Assembly (NCBI RefSeq): GCF_033366695.1
Contig: NZ_JAOBTQ010000001.1
Location: 248,001 to 312,000, forward strand
DNA from: Streptomyces sp. SCL15-4
GTDB lineage: Bacteria > Actinomycetota > Actinomycetes > Streptomycetales > Streptomycetaceae
DNA length: 64,000 nucleotides
Direction: 5' to 3'
Shown here: in pieces, positions 42,948 to 54,900 of the stretch
Numbering within the stretch: the first letter of the stretch is position 1
How the letters are laid out: every line of letters begins with the position of its first letter
The notes under the pieces: generated by a model
Told to the model about the DNA's origin: nothing
The model's database searches: none
Seen by the model: only the letters and a program-made list of their open reading frames with translations
Position numbers and translations under genes: made by a program

Positions 42948-45900
42948 CTACTCCTCAGCGTTGCGGGACTCGCCCGAGCGGATGACCTCGGTCCTGCGGT
43001 GCACGTCGTCCAGAAGACTGAACAGTTCGTCGTCGCTGGCCTCGTCGACACCGGCCGCGGAGCTGGTGCGTTTGGCGGTCCAGGCCGCGAGAAGTGCTTC
43101 GAGGCGGGCCGCGACGGTCTCGTAGTCGGCGTCGGCGGCTGCCGCGTCCAGGGTGGACTTGAGCTGGTCGAGTTCGGCGAGCAGAGGGTCGGGTTCGGTG
43201 CCGTGCAGCCGTGTGTGCACGAAGGCGGCGAGGCGGGCCGGTGTCGGGTGGTCGAAGACGAGCGTGGCGGGCAGGCGCAGGCCGGTGTCCGCGTCGAGCT
43301 GGTTGCGCAGTTCCACGGCGGTGAGCGAGTCGAACCCGATGTCGGTGAACGCCTGGTCGGGGTCGACCGCCTCCGGTGACGAGTGCCCCAGGACGACGGC
43401 GACCTGGCGCACGACGAGTTGCAGCACGTCGGTCTGCGTCCACATGCGGTCGGCGGCCTGCCTGCGCCGGGGCCGTACCAGCTCCCGCAGCAGGACGGCC
43501 GGGTCGCCGGCGCGGCGCAGCGCCGGCAGGTCGAACCTGACGGGGGCGAGGGTGGGGGTGTCCGCGGTCAGCGCGGCGTCGAACAGGGCCAGCGCGTCCG
43601 TCGTCGGCAGCGGCCGTACGCCGGCCCTGGCCAGGCGGTGCCGGTCGGTGGCGGTCAGGCCTCCGGTCATGCCGCTGGCCTCCGCCCAGTAGCCCCAGGC
43701 GAGCGACACGGCCGGCTGTCCCTGGGCGTGCCGGTGTGCGGCGAGGCCGTCGAGGTACGCGTTCGCCGCCGCGTAGTTCGCCTGGCCCGCGCCGCCCAGC
43801 ACACCGGCCGCCGACGAGAACAGCACGAACGCCTCTAGGTCCGAGGTCAGTTCGTGGAGGTGCCGCGCCGCGAGGGCCTTCGGCTCCCAGACGCGCGCGA
43901 ACTGCTGCGGGGTGAGGGAGGCCACGACGGTGTCGGCCAGCGTGCCCGCGGCGTGGATCACCGAGGTGACCGGGTGTTCGGCGAGCAGCCGCGCCACCGC
44001 CTCGCGGTCGGACACGTCGCACGCCACGATGTCGGTGGTCGCGCCCAGCGCGGCCAGGTCGGCGGTCAGCGCGGCCGCGCCGGGGGCGTCCGAGCCGCTC
44101 CGGCTGACCAGCAGCAGGTGCCGCACGCCGTGCCGTTCGGCGAGGTGGCGGGCGATGGTGCCGCCCAGGGTGCCGGTGCCGCCGGTGACGAGCACCGTGC
44201 CCTCGGGGCCGAGCGGCGAGGACAGTGGTTCGGTCCGCGCCCGTTCGAGGCGGGGGACGTGAACGGCGCCGGCGCGGATCGCGAGCTGGGGTTCGTCACC
44301 GGCCAGCCGGACCTCGTCGCCGTCGTCGCCGTCGACCAGCACGAACCGGCCGGGGTGCTCGGTGGCGGCCGACCGGACGAGGCCCCAGACGGCGGTGGCC
44401 TCCGGGTCGACGTCCTCGCCCGGCCGGACCGGCACGGCGTTGCGCGTGGCGACCACCATGCGCGGGGTGTCCGTGGTGAGGAAGTCCTGGATGACCCGCA
44501 GGGTCTCGACGGGCGATGTGGCGTGGTGGACCGGGATGTCCGGTTCGGTGGTCGCCGCTTCCAGGACCGGCCACGCCACCTGGTACGGCACGTCCCGCGT
44601 GGTGGCTCCGGCCGGCCGGCGCAGGGTCAGCGAGGCGATCTCGGCGATCGGCGCGCCCGTCTGGTCGGCGAGGCCGATCGCGCAGGTGTCCCGGCCGGTC
44701 ACGGTCAGCCGGACCCGGGCGTGCTCGGCGCCGCGCCACCAGGAGATCCCGGCGAAGGAGAACGGCATCTTCGCCCGGTCGTCGGCGACGGTCACGGTCT
44801 GGATCGCGGCGTCGAGCAGGGCGGGGTGCAGGGCGAACCGGGTGTCGCCGGAGGGGACGGCGACCTCCGCGTAGAGGGTGTCGCCGTCGCGCCAGGCCGC
44901 TCGCAGACCTTGGAAGGCCGGGCCGTAGGCGAATCCGGCGTCCGCCAGGTTGTCGTAGAAGGCGTCAAGGTCGACGGCTTCGGCGGGCGGCGGCCACTGC
45001 CGTGCCCAGGGCTGCCGGGGTGTGACGGGTACGGCGCCCAGGGTCCCGGTGGCGTGCCGTATCCACTCGCCGTCCGTGCGCGAGTGGATCGCGACGCCGC
45101 GCCGGCCCGTCCGGTCGGGGCCGACGGTCACGGACACCTGCGCGCCGTCCGCGACCACCAGCGGTGTCTCCAGCGTCAGGTCCTCGACCGCCGGGCAGCC
45201 GACGTGTTCGCCGGCCCGGAGCGCCAGGTCCACGAACGCCGCGGCGGGCAGCAGGGGCGAGCCCGAGACGATGTGTTCGGTGAGCCACGGCTGCGCGGCG
45301 GTGGCGAGCTGTCCCGTCAGCACCACGCCGTTGTCGTCGGGGAGTTCCATGGCGTCCCGCAGCAGCGGGTGGTCGATCCGGCCGTCACCGGTCGGTGCCG
45401 GGGTGGTGGGCTGGAGCCAATAGCGCTGGTGCTGGAACGCATACGAAGGCACCCGCGCGTCCGTCCTGGTCTCCGTGACGGCCGGTGGCGTCCAGGACGC
45501 GGCACCGTCCGCCCACAACCGGCCCAGCCCCGCGAACAACCGCTCCGCGCAATCCCCACCACGCCGCATCAACCCATTACCCACCAGCAACGGATGCGGA
45601 CCCACCTCCACAAACCCCGTAACACCCTCACCCACCAGCCACTCCACCGCATCGGCGAACCGCACCGGCTCCCGCACCTGCCGCACCCAATAATCAGACT
45701 CCCCCATCCCCACCGGACGACCCGCCACCGTCGAAACCACCGGAATCACCGGCTCACCGAACGACAACCCCGCCGCCACCCGCCCCAACTCCTCCAACAC
45801 CGGATCCATCCGCGCCGAATGAAACGCATGACTCACCGCCAACCGCCCCACCCGACGCCCACGACCACGCCACACCTCACCCACCACAGCCACCGCCGCC

Positions 45901-48900
45901 TCATCCCCCGACACCACCACCGCATCCACCCCGTTGACCGCCGCCACCTCCGCCCCCGGCACCAACGACCCCACCACCTCCTCCACCGACGCCCCCACCG
46001 ACACCATCGCCCCACCACCAGCCAACCCCTGCATCAACCGACCCCGCGCCCCCACCAGCACACACGCATCCTCCAACCCCAAAACCCCCGCCACATGAGC
46101 CGCCGCCACCTCACCCACCGAATGCCCCACCACAAAATCCGGCCGCACACCCAACCACTCCACCAACCGGAACAACGCCACCTCCAACGCGAACACCCCA
46201 CGCTGCGTGAACGACGTCTCCCCCAACACCCCCTCCCCGTCCTCGAACAACACCCCCACCGGCAACCCCAACAACCCACACACCTCATCCAACACCCGCG
46301 CAAACACCGGAAACACCCCGTACAAACCCCGCCCCATCCCCACCCACTGACCACCCTGACCAGAAAACACAAACGCCGATTTCCCCGGGGAGGCAGTGCC
46401 CGTGACAATGCCGGGTCTTCCGTCGATCAGCGCGTCCAGGCCGGCCGGGTCGGTCAGCACAGCACGGTGCGGAAACCGAGCCCGCGCGGCCAGGTCCGCG
46501 GCCACCTCGGCCGGTGTGACCTCGGGGTGCTCGGCGAGGAACCGGCGCAGCCTGCGGGCCTGGTCGCGCAGGGCCGCGTCCGACTTCGCCGACAGCAGCC
46601 ACGGCACCGGCACGACGGGTGCGGGCGCGGGCGTGGAAGCGGCAGGGGACTCGGGAGCGGGATCGGAGGTGGCAGGGGACTCGGGCGACGGCTCCTCGAC
46701 CGGTGCCTCCAAAATCACGTGTGCGTTCGTACCGCTGATGCCGAACGCCGAGATGCCCGCGCGACGCAGGTGACCGTTGTCGGGCCAGGGCCGGGCCTCG
46801 GTGAGCAGCCGGATGTTTCCGGACTCCCAGTCGACGTGCGAGGTCGGCGCGTCGACATGCAGCGTCGGCGGCAACTGCCCGTGCCGCATCGCCATCACCA
46901 TCTTGATCACACCCGCCACACCCGCCGCCGCCTGCGTGTGCCCGATGTTCGACTTCACCGACCCCAGCCACAACGGCTCCACCCGGCCCCGGCCGTACGT
47001 CGCCAACAGCGCCTGCGCCTCGATGGGATCACCGAGCGTCGTCCCCGTACCGTGCGCCTCCACCGCGTCCACCTCGGACGCCTCCAGACCGGCGTTCGCC
47101 AGCGCCTGACGGATCACGCGTTCCTGGGAGGGCCCGTTGGGCGCGGTCAACCCGTTGGACGCCCCGTCCTGATTCACCGCCGAACCCCGCACCACCGCCA
47201 GCACCCGGTGACCATTGCGCCGCGCGTCCGACAACCGCTCCAAGAGCACGACACCCGCGCCCTCGCCCCACGCCGTACCATCAGCCGCCTCGGCGAACGC
47301 CTTCACCCGGCCGTCGGCCGCCAGCCCCCGCTGCCGCGAGAACTCGACGAACCCCGCCGGCGTCGCCATCACGGTCACCCCGCCGGCCAACGCCAGCGAG
47401 CACTCCCCCGAGCGCAGTGCCTGCGCCGCCAGATGGATCGCCACCAGTGACGACGAGCACGCCGTGTCCACCGACACCGCCGGACCCTCCAGCCCCAGCA
47501 GATACGACACGCGCCCGGAGGTCACACTCGTCGCCGTGCCCGTCGAGAGGTAGCCCTCCAGGTCGGGCGGCTGTGCCCCGGCGCCATAGCCCGAGGACCA
47601 GATGCCGGTGAAGACGCCCGTCTGGCTGCCCCGCAACGACGTCGGATCGATCCCCGCGTCCTCGAACGTCTCCCACACCGTCTCCAACAGCACCCGCTGC
47701 TGCGGATCCATCGCCAACGCCTCACGCGGCGAGATCCCGAAGAACGCCGCGTCGAAGTCGCCGGCGGTGTCCAGGAAGCCGCCCCATCGCGTGTACGACG
47801 TCCCCGGACCGCCGGCCGGATCGTAAAGACGACCCACATCCCACCCACGATCCGACGGGAACTCCCCCACCGCATCGACCGCGCCCGCCACCACACCCCA
47901 CAACTCCTGCGCCGACCCCACCCCGCCCGGATACCGGGCCCCGAGCCCCACCACCACCACCGGATCACCCGAGACCACCACCGGAACCGGCCCGGGTGAG
48001 GCAGGCGCCTGGCGCCGGGCGCCGACCAGGAGGTCCCGCAGGTGGCCGGCCAGCGCTTCGGGCGTCGGGTAGTCGAAAGTCAGTGTCGCGGGCAGCCGTA
48101 TCCCGGCGACCGCGGACAGGCGGTTGCGCAGTTCCACGGCGGTGAGCGAGTCGAAGCCCAGGTCCTTGAAGGCCCGCTCGGCGCTGACGGCCGCGGTGTC
48201 GGTGTGGCCGAGGACCGCGGCCGTCTGGCCGGTGACCAGTTCCAGGACGCGGTTGTGCCGATCGGTCTCGGGCAGGGCCGCCAGTTCCCTGCCCAGGTCC
48301 GGCCGGTGCGTGCGCCGGGCGGACCTGGTACGGGTGAGGCGGCTGAGCAGAGGGCGGGTGGACGCCGCCGACAGGTCGAGGTGTGCGGGGACCAGCGCGG
48401 GATCGGCGGCGCCCAGGGCCAGGTCGAACAGTGCCAGTGCCTGGTCCGTGGGCATCGGCAGCACGCCGGCGCGGGCGAGGCGCTCGCGGTCGGTGTCGGT
48501 GAGGTGTCCGGTCAGCCCGCTGGCCTCGGCCCAGTGTCCCCAGGCCAGCGACACGCCCGGCAGACCCAGGGCGCGCCGGTGCACGGCGAGGGCGTCCAGG
48601 AAGGCGTTCGCGGCGGCGTAGTTCGCCTGGCCCGGGCCGCCCAGCACACCGGCGGCGGACGAGAAGAGCACGAACGCGCTCAGGCCGAGGTCTTTCGTCA
48701 GCTCGTGCAGGTGCCAGGCGGCGTCGGCCTTGGGCCGCAGCACCTGGTCGATCCGGCCGGGCGTGAGGGATTCGACGACACCGTCGTCGAGCACGCCGGC
48801 CGCGTGCACGACCGCGGTCAGCGGGTGTGCGGCCGGGATCGAGTCCAGTACGGCCGCCAGCGCGTCCCGGTCGGCCACGTCGCAGGCCACCACCTCGGCG

Positions 48901-51900
48901 TCGAAGTCCACCTCCGCCGCGGTCCTGCCGAGCAGGAGCAGGTGCCGGATGCCATGCCGGTCGCGCAGGTGCCGGGCGACGAGGCGGCCCAGTGTTCCGG
49001 TGCCTCCGGTGATCAGCACGGTGCCGTCCGGGTCGAGCGGGCCGGGTGCCGGGGCCGCTTCGGCCCGTACCAGGCGGGCGGCGTGGGCGGCGCCGTCGCG
49101 GACGACGAGCTGCGGTTCGTCCCCCGCGACGAGGACGCGGTCGTCGGTGTCGACGAGCACGAACCGGTCGGGGTGTTCCGCCTGGGCCGAGCGGACCAGG
49201 CCCCAGACGACGCTGGACGGCAGGTCGACGGGGTCCGGCCCGACCGCCCCGCGGGTCACGACGGCCAGCCGGCCGTCCCCGTCGCGCAGGAAGTCCTGGA
49301 GCACGCCCAGCGTCTCGGCGGCGACGGTGTGCGCGGCCGTCACGGGGTCTCCCGCCGGGGGCGTGACGTGGTGGACGGCCGGGGGTTCGCCGGTGCTCTC
49401 GACGGGCACCCAGTCGAGGCGGAAGAGCTGGTCGGTCCCGGCGAGCGGCAGGCCCGGCGGCCGGTGGCGCACGGTCAGCGCGTCGATCACCGCCAGCGGG
49501 CCGGACTCGTCGGCGAGCGCGACCCGGAAGGTGTCGGGGCCGGTGGGTGTGAGGCGGACCCGGGCCGTGGAGCCGGCTTCCCGCATCGACACCCCGGCGA
49601 AGGAGAACGGCAGGCGGCCGGCCGCCAGCAGGGTCAGCGGCTGGAGTGCGGCGTCGAGCAGCGCGGGGTGGAGACCGAAGCGGTCGCGGGTGTCGGCGGG
49701 CAGCGCCACCTCGGCGTAAAGCTCGTCGCCCTGCCGCCGGATCTCGCGTACGCCCGCGAACGCCGGCCCGTACTCGTAGCCCTGGGCGGCGAGGGTGTCG
49801 TAGAAGTCGGTCAGGTCGACGGGCTCACCGGCCGGCTGCCAGGGCTCGCCGGTGTCGTACGGGTGGGGGCGGCCGCTGTTCGCGAGCATGCCGGTGGCGT
49901 GCCGCAGCCAGGTGCCGCCCGTCCGGGAGTGGACGGTGACGGGTCGCCGGCCCGTCCCGTCCGGTGTGCCGGCGACGACCTGGACCGGCACGGAGGCGTC
50001 GTCCGGCAGGATCATGGGGGCTTCCAGCACGAGTTCGTCCAGGACGTCGCAGCCGGCCTGCCGTCCGGCGTGCAGGGCGAGTTCGACGAACACGGTGCCG
50101 GGCAGCAGCACGGAGCCCTGGACGACGTGGTCGGCCAGCCACGGCCGGGTGGCCGTCGAGAGCCGCCCCGTGAGCAGGACGCTCTGGTCACCGGCCAGTT
50201 CGACGACGGCCCCGAGCAGCGGGTGCCCGGCCGAGTCCAGTCCCGCCGCCGACACGTCGCCCTTGGCGGCGGCGGGGTGCAACCAGTACGGCCGGTGCTG
50301 GAAGGCGTACGTCGGCAGCGGGACATGGTGGGGCTCGCCGGGGAAGACCGGCGTCCAGTCGACGGCCACGCCTTGCGTGTGCAGGCGCGCCAGGGCGAGG
50401 TGGAATTCCTGCCTGCCGCCGCCGCGGCGCAGTGTGCCGGTCACCACGCCGTCCATCACCGGCACCAGTACGGGGTGCGGGCTGACCTCCACGAACACGC
50501 CGTGCCGGTCCTGGGTCAGGATCTCGACGGCGAGGTCGAAGCGTACGGGTTCGCGGAGGTTGCGGTACCAGTAATCGGCGTCGAGCGTGGAGGTGTCGAT
50601 CTGCTCGCCGGTCACCGTTGAGTAGAACGGGATCACCGCCGGGCGCGGTGTGATGCCGGCGAGGTCGGTCAGCAGCTGATCACGGATCGCCTCGACCTGG
50701 GCGGAGTGGGCGGCGTAGTTCACCGGCAGACGGCGGGCACGGATGCCGTCCGTCTCACAGGCCGCCAGCAGTTCGTCCAGCGCGTCCAGGTCGCCCGACA
50801 CGACGACCGAACCAGGCGCGTTGACCACCGCCACCGTCAGCCGGCCACCCCAGCGGGCCACGAACTCGGCAGCCCGCTCATCGCCGAGGCCGACCGACAC
50901 CATCCCACCCTGATCCGCCAGAGCGACCAGCGCCTTGCTGCGCAGCGCGACCACCCTGGCCGCGTCCTCCAACGACAACGCACCCGCCACATACGCCGCC
51001 GCGATCTCCCCCTGCGAATGCCCGACAACAGCATCAGGCTCCACACCATGAGCACGCCACAACTCCGCCAGCGCGATCATCACCGCGAACAACGCGGGCT
51101 GCACCACATCCACCCGCTCCAGCGAACCACCGCCGGTCAGCACCTCCACCAACGACCAGTCGGTGTACGACCCCAACGCCGCATCACAGGCGTCGACCGC
51201 CTCCCGGAACACCGGCTCCGAGCCGTACAACTCCCCACCCATACCCACCCACTGCGCACCCTGCCCCGGAAACACGAACACCGACCGGCCCAATGAACCG
51301 GCCACACCCGTGATGACGCGGGGGTCTCCGTCGGCGAGGGCGGCCAGTTCCGCCATGAGGTCGGTCCGGGTGCTGCCGACCAGGGCCGCCCGGTGGGCGA
51401 GCATGGTGCGGGTGGTGGCGAGGGCCCGGCCGATCGAGGCCGGCCGGAGTCCGGGGTGGGCGGTGATGTGGTTCGCGAGCCGTCGGGCCTGGGCGCGGAG
51501 GGCGTCGTCCGTCTTGCCGGACAGCAGCCACACGGTGGGCTCCGCGGAGTCGTCCGCGGCGGGTTGTTCGGTGGTCTCTTCCGGGAAGTGCTCGATGACG
51601 ACGTGGGCGTTGGTGCCGCTGGCGCCGAAGGCCGAGATGCCCGCGCGGCGGGGACGCCCCGTCTCCGGCCACGGCCGGGCCTCTGTCAGCAGCCGGATGT
51701 CACCGGTGTCCCATTCGACATGCGGCGTGGGCTCCTGGACGTGCAGCGTCGGCGGCAGTTCGGCGTGCCGCATCGCCATGACCATCTTGATCACACCCGC
51801 CACACCGGCGGCGGCCTGCGTGTGCCCGATGTTCGACTTCACCGACCCCAGCCACAACGGCTCCACCCGGCCCCGGCCGTACGTCGCCAGCAACGCCTGC

Positions 51901-54900
51901 GCCTCGATGGGATCGCCGAGCGTCGTCCCCGTACCGTGCGCCTCCACCGCGTCCACCTCGGACGGCTCCAGACCGGCGTTCGCCAGCGCCTGCCGGATCA
52001 CCCGCTCCTGCGACGGACCATTCGGCGCGGTCAACCCGTTGGACGCCCCGTCCTGGTTCACCGCCGAACCCCGCACCACCGCCAGCACCCGATGACCATT
52101 GCGCCGCGCGTCCGACAACCGCTCCAGCAGCACCAACCCCGCGCCCTCACCCCACGCCGTGCCATCGGCCGTCGACGAGAAGGGCTTGCACCGGCCGTCA
52201 GGGGACAGGGCACGCTGGCGGGAGAACTCCGTGAACTGCAGGGGGGTCACGCTCACGGTCACGCCGCCGGCCAGGGCGAGTGTGCACTCCCCCGAGCGCA
52301 GTGCCTGCGCGGCGAGGTGGATCGCCATCAGTGACGAGGAGCAGGCGGAGTCGACGGACACGGCCTGGCCCTGGAGGCCCAGCAGGTAGGAGACCCGGCC
52401 GGAGGTGATGCTCGGCGAGATGCCGGTGGCGAGGTAGCCCTCGGTGTCGGGCGGTGCCTGGTCGGGGCTGCCGACGTAGCCGGAGGACCAGATGCCGGTG
52501 AACACGCCCGTCTGGCTGCCCCGCAACGACGTCGGATCGATCCCCGCATCCTCCAACGTCTCCCACGCCGTCTCCAGCAGCACCCGCTGCTGTGGATCCA
52601 TCGCCAACGCCTCACGCGGCGAAATCCCGAAGAAATCCGCATCGAACCCCGCCGCATCCGCCAGAAACCCACCCCACCGCGTATACGACGTCCCCGGATG
52701 ATCCGCATCCGGATGGAACAACCCCTCGACGTCCCACCCACGATCCGACGGAAACTCCCCGATCGCATCCACACCCCCCGACACCACACCCCACAACTCC
52801 TCCGGCGACCCCACCCCACCCGGCAACCGGCACCCCATACCCACGATCACCACCGGATCAGCCCCGCCACCCGCCCCGCCATCCGCCCCGCCCGCCGGCA
52901 CCGACGACACCACATCCCCGCGCGCACCGGAGAGTTCCGCTGTGAGGTGGTCGGCGAGGTCGGCGGGCGTGGGGTGGTCGAAGACGAGGGTCGCGGGCAG
53001 CCGCAGGCCGGTGGCGCCGGCGAGGCGGTTGCGCAGTTCGACGGAGGTCAGGGAATCGAAGCCGAGGTCGCGGAAGGCTAGTCCGGGGGTGATCGCGGCG
53101 GTGTCGGAGTGGCCGAGGACGGTGGCGGTGTGGGTGGCGACCAGGGACAGCAGGTCCGACGCGGGGGCCTTCGGCGTGGGCAGGGTCTGCGGCATGGAGA
53201 GGTCGGCCGTGGTCAGCGCGGGACGTCCGGCGGCCAGCGCGACGTCGAACATGGCCAGGGCGCGTTCGGTGCCGAGGGGGCGGATGCCCTTGCGGGCAAG
53301 GCGTTGGCGGTCGGCCGCGGTGAGGTGGGCGGTCATGCCGCTCTCCTGCTCCCAGTAGCCCCAGGCCATCGACACGGCGGGCAGTCCGAGGGCCTGCCGG
53401 TGCGCAGCGAACGCGTCGAGGTAGGAGTTCGCGGCTGCGTAGCCGGCCTGGCCGGCGTTGCCGAGTACACCCGCGGCCGCGGAGAACAGCACGAAGGCGG
53501 CGAGGTGGTGCTCGCCGATCAGCTCGTGCAGGTGCCAGGCGCCGTCGACCTTGGGACGCAGCACCCGGTCGAGCTGTTCCGCGGTCAGCCGTTCCACGAC
53601 GGTGTCGTCGAGCACGCCGGCCGCGTGGACGACGGCGGTGAGCGGATGCTCGGCCGGGATCGAGTCCAGTACGGCCGCCAGCGCGTCCCGGTCCGCGACG
53701 TCACAGGCCACGACCCGCACGTCGACGTCCTCTTGGGGCTCCAGGTGCGGCACCGCGCCGCCGCCGCGGCTGACGAGCAGCAGGTGCCGTACTCCGTGGC
53801 GGGACACCAGGTGCCGGGCGACGGCCTGGCCGAGGGTGCCGGTGCCGCCGGTGATCAGCACGGTGCCGTCGGGGTCGATCGGCTGGGGGACGGTGAGGAC
53901 GATCTTGCCGGTGTGGCGGGCCTGGCTCATCAGGCGGAAGGAGGCGACGGCCTGGCGGAGGTCCGCGGCGGTGACCGGCAGCGGCTCCAGCGTCCCGTCG
54001 GCGACCATCTCCACGACCCGGGAGAGGATGTCGCCCTGCCGCGCGGGGTCGACGTCGTTGAGGTCGAAGGCCCGGTAGATCAGGCCCTCGGGTGAGCGGA
54101 CGTCCGTCTTGCCCAGCTCGACGAAGCGTCCGCCGTCGGCGAGCAGCCGCAGGGAGGCGTCGGTGAGTTCTCCCGCGAGCGAGTTGAGGACGACGTCCAT
54201 GGCCGGGAACCGGTCGGCGAACCGGGTGTCGCGGGACGAACCGATGTGGTCGTCCGCCAGTCCGAGGCGCCGCAGGGTGTCCCACTTGGCGGGGCTCGCG
54301 GTGGCGAAGACCTCCGCGCCGCTGTTCCGGGCCAACTGGATGGCGGCCATGCCCACACCGCCCGCGCCGGAGTGGACCAGGACCCGGTCGCCTGGGCGCA
54401 GTTCGCCGAGATCGAACAGCCCGTACCAGGCGGTGGTGAACGCGATGGGCACCGACGCCGCCTCGGTGAAGCTCCAGCCGTCGGGGATCGCCGTCAGGAG
54501 CCGGTGGTCGGCGACCGCGCGCGGCCCGAAGGCGCCGGGCATCATTCCCATGACGCGGTCGCCGGGCCGCCATGCCGTGACGCCGGGGCCGGCCTCGAGG
54601 ACGGTGCCGGCCCCTTCGCCGCCCAACGGGGGCCGGTCCGGGTACATACCGAGGGTGATGAGCACGTCGCGGAAGTTCAGGCCGGCCGCGCGTACGGCGA
54701 CCCGTACCTGACCGGGTTCCAGCGCGGCCTCGTGCCAGGGCAGCAGGGCCAGGTCGTCCAGTTGCCCGGTGCCGGACTCGCTCAGCCGGTACGCGCCGTC
54801 GGGGACGGTCAGTTCCGGCGTGTACCGGGCCTGCCGCGGCACGAGGACGCCATCTTGGCGCAGGGCCAGTTCGGGTTCGTCGCCGGCCGTCATGGCGGCC

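Larger units (their letters stand above)
43235..47972 (-). other. PKS module 4: KS-AT(malonyl)-DH-KR-ACP
   Basis: Approximate spans: KS 46708-47969, AT 45500-46385, DH 44610-45378, KR 43580-44205, ACP 43235-43430. The AT is malonyl type (GHSVGE, HAFHS) and shares about 860 bp with module 7. DH has [10 protein letters not shown]. The KR has LAD instead of LDD in its B-type motif but keeps the key Asp, Ser (FSSAAG) and Tyr (ANYAAAN). Expected product: an alkene without methyl branch. Confidence 0.9.

Noticed and set aside
43580..44205. Module 4 KR suspected inactive because LDD is LAD
   Set aside because: The conserved Asp and the catalytic Ser, Tyr and Asn are present; LxD variants are common in active B-type KRs.
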